A stretch of 64,000 nt of DNA, from positions 310,001 to 374,000 of the forward strand of contig NZ_JAZAPB010000001.1 in assembly GCF_036321025.1 (NCBI RefSeq), read 5' to 3'. Below are positions 34,409 to 42,312 of the stretch, piece after piece. Position 1 is the stretch's first letter, and every line of letters begins with the position of its first letter. Source of the DNA: Alteraurantiacibacter hainanensis. GTDB taxonomy: Bacteria > Pseudomonadota > Alphaproteobacteria > Sphingomonadales > Sphingomonadaceae. Both the position numbers and the translations under genes were made by a program. The notes below the pieces were generated by a model, which searched no databases, had not been told where the DNA came from, and saw nothing but the letters and a program-made list of their open reading frames with translations.

Positions 34409-35017
34409 TCAGATCAAGCGCGGCTCCTCCGGCCCGTGCACCTCCTCAAGGGCAGCGCGCCAGATACCCATGGTAGGTGGGGCCTTTCGCTCAAGAGACA
34501 AGCGGTCGATCGTCGCCACCAGCTTCTCCAATTCCTCCTGCGAACGCGAGGCGCGCGGAACGAGGTAATCCGCGGCATCCTCTCGCAGCATGAGGCCGCG
34601 TTCGCCGGCCAGCGACTGCAACAGATCCCGGGCCATTTCGTCGTCGGGCTGGCCGATCTCCAGCTGGAGCGAGCCGCCAAGCCGCGAACGCAAATCGGGG
34701 AGCGCAATGTTCCACGGCGGCTCACCACCCACGATCAGCAGGGCCGTTCCGCTTTCCTGGGCGCGGTTCCAGCGATGGAAGATCTCGTCTTCGGGCAGTT
34801 CCTGCGCGTCGTCGATGGCATCGCCCTTTCCGCTTTTCGCGAACCAGCTCGCCAGCAACGACTTGCCGGACCGGGGCGGCCCGGTGAGCACGGCCGTACG
34901 ATAGGGCCAGGTTTCCGGGGACAGCATCGCCTCTGCGACGTGGGCGTTGGCATTGCCGATCACGATCCGTGCAGGCCCGCTTCCGCGAGCGGCAAGAGGA
35001 AGGGCGATCTGGCTCAT
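34409..35017 (-). CDS. hdaA: HdaA, DnaA-related regulator of replication initiation
   Basis: A 202-residue AAA+ protein like the DnaA ATPase core, without the DNA-binding domain. It promotes hydrolysis of DnaA-bound ATP after initiation (RIDA) when joined to the DNA polymerase clamp. The N-terminus 'MSQIALPL' contains Q-I-A-L-P-L, the clamp-binding motif of Hda proteins. The nucleotide site is 'LTGPPRSGKSLLASWF' (Walker A) and 'AIDDAQELPE' (Walker B-like). 'SRLGGSLQLEIGQPDDEMA' and the helical lid follow. It lies nine bases after the DUF2066-like gene, as in related genomes where a membrane protein precedes hdaA. Confidence 0.92.
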   Translation of the reverse strand: MSQIALPLAARGSGPARIVIGNANAHVAEAMLSPETWPYRTAVLTGPPRSGKSLLASWFAKSGKGDAIDDAQELPEDEIFHRWNRAQESGTALLIVGGEPPWNIALPDLRSRLGGSLQLEIGQPDDEMARDLLQSLAGERGLMLREDAADYLVPRASRSQEELEKLVATIDRLSLERKAPPTMGIWRAALEEVHGPEEPRLI

Positions 35018-35026
35018 GCGCCTATC

Positions 35027-36310
35027 CTAGCGCGAAATGCCGAGTGCGTTCTGCCCTTCGTTTACCGCCCACCCGCGCTGGCGCAGCAGGGCGGCCAGGG
35101 CGGAAAGATCCCCGGCGTAGGTCACGTCGAACACCGAAGCGCCGCCGATAGCCGTCGAGCGAACCGTTACCCGCGTGACGCCGGGCACGGCCCGCAGGGC
35201 CGAGAGAGCCCCGTCGAAATCGGAAGCAGCAGGGGTTGCCACCTGCACGCCGTAGCTGGCGCTGGGAACGGTGGTTTCCACCGGCTGCGATTCGCCGGTT
35301 CCGCCGGTGGTGACGTCGATTCCAATATCGTCCGCGCCGGCCTGGGCGGCCTGTTCCGCCTCCTCGGCCGCCCGTGCCTGCTCGAGCAGGGCGCGCACCT
35401 CGTCGCTGATCTCGATGTTGTCGAGCGTCAGCGTGGGGTCGGGGCGCAAGGTCCCGTCGGCAAGGGCCTCGGCATAAATCGCGTTGAAGCGCGCTACGGC
35501 ACGGGTCAGCATCGCGGGCAGCTCGTCCGTGCTGTCGGCGCGCATGCTGAACTCGTCCAGGAAACGGTTGTCGGGGCCGTAGCGGGCGGTGAAGCGCCCC
35601 TCCACCGGGCCGCCGGGCCATTCCCAGCGCAGGTTGGCGATCGGCACGAGCACGTCGGCGGCACCGAACTGGTCGAGAATGTTGTTCCACCAGGCGCGGC
35701 TGCGGCGCCCGGTCTGGCCGTAGGTAAGCAGCAGCGATTCGCCGCCCGAGCCGGATGGCCGGACATAGTCGATGGTGCTGGAGCCGAACTGGTATTCCGC
35801 CCAGGCCCGCTGCCACGGATTGCGCACTTCGAACATGGTCTGCGTGCCACCCGAAATCATCACGGGAAGCGTCAGCATCGGGGCGGATCGCGCCCGCTCT
35901 CCGCTCGCTCCCAACAGGGCTCCTGCCCGCTGGCGATCGAAAATCACGCCGAGGCGGGCGATGTAGCGGCGCGGCCCGATGTTCTCTTCCTCCACCACGA
36001 TGGCGGCAACCAGCGATTCGAGCCGCGAATCGGGTATCTCGGGTCCTTCCAGCCGCTCCCACGCAAGCCGCTGGGCCTCGCGCCAGCCCTCGGCGCGCGC
36101 CTCTTCGGCGCTGTCGCCACGCACGTCCACCTCGATCCCATCGACGGTGATATCGCTGCTGCTGGCTACCGGCGCGATGCCGCGCTCGCCCGAAACCTGC
36201 GCCATAAGCGCCACTGCGGCGACAGCGGCCAATACCACGAGCAAGCCTGCTGCGATGGCGGCGGGCAGGCGGTCTGGAAAGTGCCGGGAAAGGGGAAAAG
36301 CGATGTTCAT
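35027..36310 (-). CDS. Membrane-anchored DUF2066-like protein with C-terminal alpha/beta domain
   Basis: A 427-residue protein with one N-terminal hydrophobic segment ('LPAAIAAGLLVVLAAVAAVALMA' region, about residues 15-40), so anchored in or secreted across the inner membrane. The middle resembles DUF2066 ('EARAEGWREAQRLAWERL', 'NIGPRRYIARLGVIFDRQRA', 'WNNILDQFGAADVLVPIANL'). The last 75 residues ('YGVQVATPAASDFDGALSAL...VTYAGDLSALAALLRQRGW') look like a small ferredoxin-like/HMA-type fold but lack a C-x-x-C. Function unknown. Start ATG 36310 chosen by the hydrophobic segment; a longer frame exists. It leads hdaA by nine bases, and is divergent from purM. Confidence 0.75.
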   Translation of the reverse strand: MNIAFPLSRHFPDRLPAAIAAGLLVVLAAVAAVALMAQVSGERGIAPVASSSDITVDGIEVDVRGDSAEEARAEGWREAQRLAWERLEGPEIPDSRLESLVAAIVVEEENIGPRRYIARLGVIFDRQRAGALLGASGERARSAPMLTLPVMISGGTQTMFEVRNPWQRAWAEYQFGSSTIDYVRPSGSGGESLLLTYGQTGRRSRAWWNNILDQFGAADVLVPIANLRWEWPGGPVEGRFTARYGPDNRFLDEFSMRADSTDELPAMLTRAVARFNAIYAEALADGTLRPDPTLTLDNIEISDEVRALLEQARAAEEAEQAAQAGADDIGIDVTTGGTGESQPVETTVPSASYGVQVATPAASDFDGALSALRAVPGVTRVTVRSTAIGGASVFDVTYAGDLSALAALLRQRGWAVNEGQNALGISR

Positions 36311-36378
36311 CGGGGAATTTGGGGGTCTTTTGCCCAAAGGCGAGTGGAATTCCAAGCCCGAAAGACTATGGCAGGGGC

Positions 36379-37476
36379 ATGAGTTCCAATACGCCCTCCT
36401 ACACATATGAACAGGCCGGAGTTTCGATCGACGCGGGCAACCGCCTCGTAAAGGCTATCGGCCCCCTGGTGAAAGCAACCATGCGCCCCGGCGCCGACGG
36501 AGAGATCGGAGGCTTCGGCGGCTTCTTCGATCCGAAGGCAGCAGGTTACAAGGACCCGCTGCTGGTTGCCGGCAACGATGGCGTCGGCACCAAGCTGAAG
36601 CTGGCGATCGAGACGGACCGTCACGACACCGTCGGGATAGATCTTGTCGCCATGTGCGTGAACGACCTGATCGTTCAGGGGGCTGAGCCGCTCTTTTTCC
36701 TCGACTATTTCGCCACCGGAAAGCTGGAAAACGGCATCGCCGAGCGCGTGATCGCGGGCATCGCCGACGGCTGCAAGCAGGCGGGCTGTGCGCTGATCGG
36801 CGGTGAGACCGCGGAAATGCCCGGCATGTATGCCGAAGGCGATTACGACCTGGCAGGCTTCTGCGTGGGCGCTGTCGAGCGCGGCGAGCAGCTGACCGGG
36901 GAGCGCGTGGCCCCCGGCCACGTCTTGCTCGGCCTGGCCAGTTCGGGTGTCCATTCCAACGGCTTCTCGCTGGTGCGGCGTCTGGCCGCGGACAAAGGCT
37001 GGAAGCTGGATCGCCCCGCCCTGTTCGATCAGGACCAGCTGCTGATCGACGCACTGATCGCGCCGACCCGGATTTACGTGAAAAGCCTTCTGCCCGTCGT
37101 CCGGGCTGGCCATGTCGATGCGCTGGCGCACATCACCGGCGGCGGTCTGCTGGAAAACCTTCCCCGCGTCCTGCCCCAGAGCGCGCGCGCCGTCGTGGAT
37201 GCCGACAGCTGGGACCAGCCGCGACTCATGGCCTTCCTGCAGGCGCAGGGGAATATCGAACCCGGCGAGATGGCGCGCACGTTCAACTGCGGCGTGGGCA
37301 TGGTGCTGGCCGTTACGCCGGACAAGGTGGATACCGTCACTGCCGCGCTTTCCGAAGCGGGCGAAGACGTATTCCGCATCGGCGTGATCGAGAAAGGCCA
37401 GCGCGGTTGCACGGTCAAGGGATCGGCGGGCACCTGGTCGGCCAAGGCGGATTGGGTTGCCGATCACGATGCCTGA
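36379..37476 (+). CDS. purM: Phosphoribosylformylglycinamidine cyclo-ligase
   Basis: AIR synthetase, 365 residues: FGAM + ATP gives AIR in purine synthesis. Family motifs are plain: 'YEQAGVSIDAGNRLVKAIGP', 'LVAGNDGVGTKLKLAIE', 'GIDLVAMCVNDLIVQGAEPL', 'LIGGETAEMPGMYAEGDYDL' and 'HITGGGLLENLPRVLP'. ATG 36379 has AGGGG immediately upstream. The purN start overlaps its end by eight bases, so the two successive or near-successive enzymes are made together. The 68 bases before it are shared with the divergent DUF2066-hdaA pair, linking purine synthesis and replication control only by position. Confidence 0.97.
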   Translation: MSSNTPSYTYEQAGVSIDAGNRLVKAIGPLVKATMRPGADGEIGGFGGFFDPKAAGYKDPLLVAGNDGVGTKLKLAIETDRHDTVGIDLVAMCVNDLIVQGAEPLFFLDYFATGKLENGIAERVIAGIADGCKQAGCALIGGETAEMPGMYAEGDYDLAGFCVGAVERGEQLTGERVAPGHVLLGLASSGVHSNGFSLVRRLAADKGWKLDRPALFDQDQLLIDALIAPTRIYVKSLLPVVRAGHVDALAHITGGGLLENLPRVLPQSARAVVDADSWDQPRLMAFLQAQGNIEPGEMARTFNCGVGMVLAVTPDKVDTVTAALSEAGEDVFRIGVIEKGQRGCTVKGSAGTWSAKADWVADHDA

Positions 37477-38446
37477 ACAGGCAACGGACAAAAAGGCGAA
37501 GATCGCCTGCCTGCTGTCAGGCAACGGCACGACCATGTCGGCCCTGCTGTTCCAGTCGCGTCTGCCCGGCTGCCCTTACGAGATCGTTCTTGTCGCGAGC
37601 AACAATCCCGAAGCGCCCGGCCTCAAGATCGCCGCGGCAGAAGGGATCGCCACCTTCAGCCACGATCACCGCGGGATGGATCGCCGCGCGCACGAGGAAA
37701 TCATGGACGCGGCCCTGCGCGAAAGCGGCGCTGAGTACCTGGCGCTGTGCGGTTACATGCGCATCCTCACTGCCGATTTCGTGCAGGGCTGGGAAGGCCG
37801 GATGGTCAACACGCACCCTTCGCTGCTGCCCAAGTACAAGGGGCTCGACACCCACAAGCGCGCCATCGAGGCGGGCGAGCGGTTCGGTGGCTGCTCGGTC
37901 CACATCGTCACGCCGGAACTCGATGGCGGTCCGCTGCTGGGGCAGGTGCCCGTCGCCATCCTGCCCAACGACACGCCCGAGAGCCTTGCCCATCGGGTGA
38001 TCCTTGCCGAATACCAGCTCTACCCTCGCATGGTTGCCGACTATGTCGGGCGGCACTACCGCGCCGACTGGCTGCTGGAGAAGGTGCGCGAACTTGCCCT
38101 CGCCCTGCCGGAGGCGGAAGAACGCGAGAGCCACGGTGCGCCCGGCTGGCGCAGCGGAGGCAAGAGCGGCAAGTACTTCGCCTACTTCCAGGATCAGCAT
38201 CACGGCAGCGATCATGTCGCCGTGCTGGTGAAGACAGGCGGTGCCGACGAACTGGCAGGCCTCGTCGAAACCGCGCCGGAGACCTATTTCAAGCCCGCCT
38301 ATTACGGTGCCAGCGGATGGGTCGGGATCGTTCTCAACCGGCCGGGCGTTGATTGGGACCATGTGGCTGAATGGCTTGAGAGAAGCTGGCGCGCCGTCGC
38401 CCCAAAACGCCTTGCCGGGTTACGAAGCGCCGCGGACGAATTCTGA
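37469..38446 (+). CDS. purN: PurN fused to an MmcQ/YjbR-like domain
   Basis: A 325-residue protein. Residues 1 to about 195 are glycinamide ribonucleotide formyltransferase (10-formyl-THF dependent): 'IACLLSGNGTTMSALLF' is the GAR-binding loop, 'LALCGYMRILTADFV' and 'MVNTHPSLLPKYKGLDTHKR' hold the catalytic Asn-His region, and 'HIVTPELDGGPLLGQ' the Asp. From about residue 205 a second domain follows that matches MmcQ/YjbR (DUF419): 'LALPEAEERESHGAPGWRSG', 'KYFAYFQDQHHGSDHVAVLV', 'PAYYGASGWVGIVLN'. That family binds DNA in some members and has no settled role. E. coli PurN is 212 residues, so the extension is an addition. Start ATG 37469 overlaps purM by eight bases. Confidence 0.92.
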   Translation: MPEQATDKKAKIACLLSGNGTTMSALLFQSRLPGCPYEIVLVASNNPEAPGLKIAAAEGIATFSHDHRGMDRRAHEEIMDAALRESGAEYLALCGYMRILTADFVQGWEGRMVNTHPSLLPKYKGLDTHKRAIEAGERFGGCSVHIVTPELDGGPLLGQVPVAILPNDTPESLAHRVILAEYQLYPRMVADYVGRHYRADWLLEKVRELALALPEAEERESHGAPGWRSGGKSGKYFAYFQDQHHGSDHVAVLVKTGGADELAGLVETAPETYFKPAYYGASGWVGIVLNRPGVDWDHVAEWLERSWRAVAPKRLAGLRSAADEF

Positions 38447-38449
38447 CGC

Positions 38450-39652
38450 ATGACGCTGCCGCCCCGCCCGCATCCCTGCGCCCGCTCCTCCCGCGTCGAT
38501 CGTGTGAACGGATGGCTGGAGGCCGTCTGGAACAAGGGGCTGTGCGACCGGCCCTCGCTCGATCCCGATGCACTGTGGGCCAAGGCCCTGCGCGATGCCC
38601 CCGCGATAGGCGAACGCGGCCCCCGCAGCGATGCGGACATGGCCGATTTCCGGCTGCGCCTGGAAATCCTCGCCGATTCGCTTGCTGAGGAGGCGAGGCT
38701 CAATCCGCTGGGCCTGACGATGGCGCACGGGCAACTGGTGCGCGTGGTGCGCCAGCGGCTGGAACTGGGCGCGCTTTGGCAGCTGGAACCGGAGATCCTG
38801 GAAACCCCGCTCGCCCCGCCGATCATCGTGGTCGGCCACATGCGGTCGGGAACCACTCGCGTCCATCGGCTGCTAGCATCGGACCCGGCGCTTGCCGCCA
38901 CGCGCTTCTGCGATAGCTGGCATCCCGTACCGCGATCTCCCGACACGCGGCCAGCCTGGTCTACACTGTCGCTCGTCTTTGCGCGGGCGCTCAATCCGTG
39001 GCTCGACGCCATCCACCCCTTCGGTGTCACCCGCCCCGACGAGGAACTGGGATGGCTTGCCACCGCGCTGGATCACTGCGCCTACGAGGCGCAGTGGCGC
39101 ATCCCGACTTTCACCGCATTCAGCGAGGCGCGCGATCCCGCGCCAGTCTATCGCGAATTTGCCAGGATGCTGCGGACCGATGCCAGCTGGCACGAGAACG
39201 CCGATCGCCCGCGCGTGCTGAAAGTTCCGCAATTTGCCGAGGACCTGCCCGCCCTGCTGGCCGAATTCCCCGATGCGCGCGTGGTGATGACCAGCCGCTG
39301 CCGGAATGAAACCGCAGCAAGCGCGGCCTCGCTGGTGGCCAACCAGATGGCGATGCAGTCGGATGACGTGGACTTCGGCTGGATCGAGGGCGAAGTCACG
39401 CGCAAGATCGCGCTGCGCCAGGATCGCATGGAAGCGGCCCTCGCCGACTTCGCTGGACCGCTGGCGGTGGTGGAGTTCGAGCAGCTGAACGCCGATTGGG
39501 AAGCCGAAACAGCGCGAATCTATGCTGAGCTTGACCTGCCGCTGTCCGACGAAGCGCTGGCGACGATGCGCGCGGAACAGGGCCGCGCCCACCGGTCACC
39601 GCACAAGGCACATGGCCAGCAGCTGCGAAATTTCAGCGAAACAACGGCCTAG
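38450..39652 (+). CDS. Sulfotransferase-family protein
   Basis: A 400-residue P-loop sulfotransferase-like protein. The 5'-phosphosulfate-binding loop is 'IIVVGHMRSGTTRVHRLLA' near residue 125, and the 3'-phosphate-binding part appears near 'FPDARVVMTSRCRNETAAS' (Arg and Ser positions). The rest is helical, as in bacterial members of the sulfotransferase_3-like group, often 350-450 residues. Donor would be PAPS; the acceptor is unknown and could be a lipid or polysaccharide. Start ATG 38450, three bases after the purN stop, so it is likely in the purM-purN transcript although unrelated to purines. It faces the SnoaL-like gene 15 bases away. Confidence 0.85.
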   Translation: MTLPPRPHPCARSSRVDRVNGWLEAVWNKGLCDRPSLDPDALWAKALRDAPAIGERGPRSDADMADFRLRLEILADSLAEEARLNPLGLTMAHGQLVRVVRQRLELGALWQLEPEILETPLAPPIIVVGHMRSGTTRVHRLLASDPALAATRFCDSWHPVPRSPDTRPAWSTLSLVFARALNPWLDAIHPFGVTRPDEELGWLATALDHCAYEAQWRIPTFTAFSEARDPAPVYREFARMLRTDASWHENADRPRVLKVPQFAEDLPALLAEFPDARVVMTSRCRNETAASAASLVANQMAMQSDDVDFGWIEGEVTRKIALRQDRMEAALADFAGPLAVVEFEQLNADWEAETARIYAELDLPLSDEALATMRAEQGRAHRSPHKAHGQQLRNFSETTA

Positions 39653-39667
39653 GCGGCGCGTCGGGCC

Positions 39668-40102
39668 TCACCCGGACGCATTCGCCTGGATGTTGACTTG
39701 CAGCTCCTGCGTTTCCTTCGAAAGGATGCGGGCCAGTGGCAGGGCTTCCGCCCCATAACTTTGCCAGTGGGCAATCTTGCCGTCGGCCACCCTGGCCCGC
39801 CAGAGGGAATCGGTCGCCAGTTGCGGATTGTTTGCCCTCACGGCACCGCGAACCAGCACTTCGTCGCCGCGCAGCACGATATCGTGCTCGGTCAGGTGAA
39901 AATCGGTCTCGAAATCGAAGAAGGCGCGCGTCGCCGCCATGGCGCTTTCGCGCCCCTCAATCGATCCTCCCGAACTGTCCACCAGTCGGCAATTGTAGGC
40001 CAGCAAGGCATCAATGGCTTCGGCGTCGCGCGCGTTCAGCGCTGCGATATAGCGTTTCACGACGGCGATCGACCTGGATTTGTGTGATGCGAAAATAATC
40101 AC
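39668..40102 (-). CDS. SnoaL/NTF2-like small protein, copy 1
   Basis: A 144-residue protein with the NTF2-like cone fold of SnoaL-type proteins. Typical features are 'VVKRYIAALNARDAEAIDAL' (first helix), 'CRLVDSSGGSIEGRESAMAA', 'HDIVLRGDEVLVRGAV' and 'HWQSYGAEALPLARIL'. Such proteins include isomerases, hydrolases and ligand-binding proteins; the activity here is not known. It is similar along its whole length to the next gene on the same strand, with matching 'NARD', 'W-x-R-A-R' and 'WQSY' positions. Start ATG 40102 lacks an obvious ribosome site; a later start would shorten the N-terminus. Confidence 0.72.
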   Translation of the reverse strand: MIIFASHKSRSIAVVKRYIAALNARDAEAIDALLAYNCRLVDSSGGSIEGRESAMAATRAFFDFETDFHLTEHDIVLRGDEVLVRGAVRANNPQLATDSLWRARVADGKIAHWQSYGAEALPLARILSKETQELQVNIQANASG

Positions 40103-40203
40103 GCCCCAATGCTTCCGATTACGGCAGCGAATTCATTTTCTGCTGAAGTATCGGTGCGAACAGGGCCGTTATCATGGTGCTGCGAGTCGCACCTAATCAC
40201 AAC

Positions 40204-40605
40204 TCAGACACTGTCGGCGCGCTGGATCATCCTGATCATCGATGGCGTCAGCGCAGCGCTATAGGATTGCCATTCCAGCATGTGGGTTCGCGTGGCCCTC
40301 GCTCTCCACTGTGAGGCGCTGCCGATTTCCGGGGTGGTGTTGCGCGACGCACCGGAAATGAGGATGTCGTCGCCGCGTTCGACGATGCTCTTGGCCCTGA
40401 GTTGGTATTCGGGCGCGATTTCCGCCACCCTTTTCAACAGGGAGAGACATTCCGCGCGGCCGGTAAGAACCTTGTCGGCGTTGTCGATTATCTTGAAATT
40501 GTCGTCTAGGAGGCTTTCGACGGTGTCGAAATCGCGCGCATTCATCGCATCGATGAAGCGCCTCACCGTTTGCGCAGGCGATTTCCTTTTCCACCCCTTC
40601 AACAA
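40204..40605 (-). CDS. SnoaL/NTF2-like small protein, copy 2
   Basis: A 133-residue paralogue of the gene at 39668-40102, oriented the same way and lying upstream of it. Matching landmarks are 'FIDAMNARDFDTVESLLDDN', 'IVERGDDILISGAS', 'ASQWRARAT' and 'LEWQSYSAALTPSMIRMI'. The N-terminus is basic ('MLKGWKRKSPAQ'). No catalytic Asp/His set is obvious, so it may bind a ligand. The region upstream holds the ndk terminator, so it needs its own promoter, not identified. About 100 bases separate the two copies. Confidence 0.72.
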   Translation of the reverse strand: MLKGWKRKSPAQTVRRFIDAMNARDFDTVESLLDDNFKIIDNADKVLTGRAECLSLLKRVAEIAPEYQLRAKSIVERGDDILISGASRNTTPEIGSASQWRARATRTHMLEWQSYSAALTPSMIRMIQRADSV

Positions 40606-40673
40606 CAGATTTCTCCCGACGTCGCGCGCGAAAAAACACGCGAGTCGCCGGAAAAAATTCCGCGAAAACAGAA

Positions 40674-40720
40674 AATCCCCCTACGACCGATGCTGAATAT
40701 ATCATCGGTCGAGGGGGATT
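40674..40720 (-). terminator. Long rho-independent terminator after ndk
   Basis: Arms AATCCCCCT-A-CGACCGATG (40674-40692) and CATCGGTCG-AGGGGGATT (40703-40720) form an 18-bp stem with one bulged A and a 10-base loop. On the minus strand the stem is followed by TTCTGTTTTCG after the paired ATT, a T-rich tail. It lies 31 bases after the ndk stop and should end the pepA-DUF2256-holC-lipoprotein-ndk transcripts. Confidence 0.88.
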
Positions 40721-40751
40721 CAAAAACGTTTGTTAAGACGCCGAAGCTTGA

Positions 40752-41174
40752 TCAGCCGACGATTTCGTCTTCATCGAAGAAGAAATCGATCTCGATCTTG
40801 GCGTTCTCTTCGCTGTCGGACCCGTGGACGGAATTCGCCTCGATGCTCTCGGCGTAGGTCTTGCGGATCGTGCCTTCGTCTGCGTCTGCCGGATTGGTTG
40901 CGCCCATCACCTTGCGATTGCGCGCCACGGCATCCTCGCCTTCCAGAACCTGCACGACGACGGGGCCGCTGGTCATGAAGGATACCAGGTCGCCGAAGAA
41001 GGGGCGTTCCTTGTGCACGGCGTAGAAGCCTTCCGCCTGTTCCTGCGTCATCTGGATGCGCTTGGAAGCGACGACGCGCAGGCCGGCGTCTTCCAGCATC
41101 TTGGTCACGGCGCCGGTCAGGTTGCGACGCGTGGCGTCGGGCTTGATGATGGAAAAGGTGCGGGTAACCGCCAT
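40752..41174 (-). CDS. ndk: Nucleoside diphosphate kinase
   Basis: NDK, 140 residues, the normal length. It passes phosphate from ATP to other (d)NDPs through a phospho-histidine. The catalytic His 117 is in 'IEANSVHGSDSEENAKIEI', the family signature, and 'TFSIIKPDATRRNLTG' and 'KERPFFGDLVSFMTSGP' are also diagnostic. The C-terminus is acidic ('IDFFFDEDEIVG'). ATG 41174 is preceded by AAGGAAATTCCC; longer frames upstream are not credible. It is followed by a strong terminator and preceded by a lipoprotein gene at 126 bases. Confidence 0.98.
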   Translation of the reverse strand: MAVTRTFSIIKPDATRRNLTGAVTKMLEDAGLRVVASKRIQMTQEQAEGFYAVHKERPFFGDLVSFMTSGPVVVQVLEGEDAVARNRKVMGATNPADADEGTIRKTYAESIEANSVHGSDSEENAKIEIDFFFDEDEIVG

Positions 41175-41299
41175 GGGAATTTCCTTTGCGAGAAGCTTGT
41201 TGCGTTGTGGAGATTTCGCGCGCGCCCTAGCGCCCCCGCAGGCGCAGGGCAAGACGGCTTGCGCCGCATGCAACCGGCGTGCCGCCCTTCAGGGGGTGA

Positions 41300-41800
41300 T
41301 CAGTTGATGTCCTGACCCACGACGAGCTGGCCCGTCGTCCCCTCGCCCGAGGATGACGCGTTGAAGCTGAAGGTGCCGCCCTCGTCGCTCTCGCCGGCGA
41401 TCATCAGGTTGCCGTTGGAATTCATCTCCATGCCGATCTCGATCCCCGCGGCCTCGGCCTGTCGGCGGTAGAAGGTCACCATCTGCTCGGGCGAGGAATC
41501 GCTCTGCATGATGACGAGCGAGCCCTGCCCGTCGGGCTGGTTCATCGTGGTGGTGGAGACCACCTGGGCATCGGGATAGATCGAGAAGCCATCGGGCAGG
41601 TCGACCTCGACGTCGGAGCCCGAATTGATGACCAGGCCTTCCCCGTTCTCGCCGGAGAAGCGTATCTCGGAATCACCGCCGCTGTTGTCTATGTCGTAAT
41701 CGACCGTGGTGCCGTCTTCGGTTTCATAGGAGCCCTCGTCGGGCCCGCCGCAAGCGGCAAGCAGGATGGCTGCAACGGATGCTGCGGTGATATTGCGCAT
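41300..41800 (-). CDS. Lipoprotein of unknown function
   Basis: A 166-residue predicted lipoprotein with signal 'MRNITAASVAAILLAACGGP' and lipobox L-A-A-C near residue 17. The mature part begins with an acidic linker ('DEGSYETEDGTTVDYDIDNS') and then a soluble domain: 'GLVINSGSDVEVDLPDGFSI', 'GSLVIMQSDSSPEQMVTFYR', 'AAGIEIGMEMNSNGNLMIAG'. The 'SSPEQMVTFYRRQAEAAG' helix resembles segments found in periplasmic proteins of DUF-type without known role. Start ATG 41800 has AGGGGCCC upstream. It lies between holC and ndk on the same strand. Confidence 0.78.
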   Translation of the reverse strand: MRNITAASVAAILLAACGGPDEGSYETEDGTTVDYDIDNSGGDSEIRFSGENGEGLVINSGSDVEVDLPDGFSIYPDAQVVSTTTMNQPDGQGSLVIMQSDSSPEQMVTFYRRQAEAAGIEIGMEMNSNGNLMIAGESDEGGTFSFNASSSGEGTTGQLVVGQDIN

Positions 41801-41850
41801 GAAGGGCCCCTTGCTGGATGGCCCGACTGTCCGTGCAGATGGGCCGGGCG

Positions 41851-42288
41851 TCAAGGCCCCTCGACCCAGCGCCCGTCCTGCTGCTTCCAGAACCTGCGCT
41901 CGAACCCCTCGCGGTCCTCCAGCGCTTTCCACGTCTTGCGAGCACCGTCGATGGTCTGCTGGTCGAACAGGTAAAGAAGGCGTTCGATGCCCTCGCGCGG
42001 CTCGCGCCACAAGCCGTCGGCGATCAGCATGAAGCTTGCGCCGTTTGCCGGTTCGACATCGTTGGAAAGGAGGATCGGCTGCACCGCGTCGTGCTCGTCC
42101 CCGGCGATCCCGTTGGCGAGAAACGCCTCGGGAGCGGTTTCCCACAGGGTCCGGCTCGTCTCCTCGAGCAGCGCCAGGTCATCCGCCACCACCAGCAGTC
42201 GCTGCCCCGCCTGCCGCACCTTGCCGGCCAAAAGGGCCACGGTGGAGGGCACCGTATCGGATGAAAGGAGGTAGAAATCCACTCTCAT
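41851..42288 (-). CDS. holC: DNA polymerase III subunit chi
   Basis: HolC, 145 residues, the chi subunit that links the clamp loader to single-strand binding protein. 'MRVDFYLLSSDTVPSTVALL', 'KVRQAGQRLLVVADD', 'LDETLWTF'-like 'LLEETSRTLWETAPEAFL', and 'QPILLSNDVEPANGASFMLI' follow the family pattern, and the C-terminal 'ARKTWKALEDREGFERRFWK' is typical of alphaproteobacterial members. pepA upstream is the usual neighbour of holC from alpha- to gammaproteobacteria, which supports the call. A DUF2256 gene lies between them. Confidence 0.92.
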   Translation of the reverse strand: MRVDFYLLSSDTVPSTVALLAGKVRQAGQRLLVVADDLALLEETSRTLWETAPEAFLANGIAGDEHDAVQPILLSNDVEPANGASFMLIADGLWREPREGIERLLYLFDQQTIDGARKTWKALEDREGFERRFWKQQDGRWVEGP

Positions 42289-42312
42289 GGTCGTGCCTCG
42301 CCCATTGCCGGA

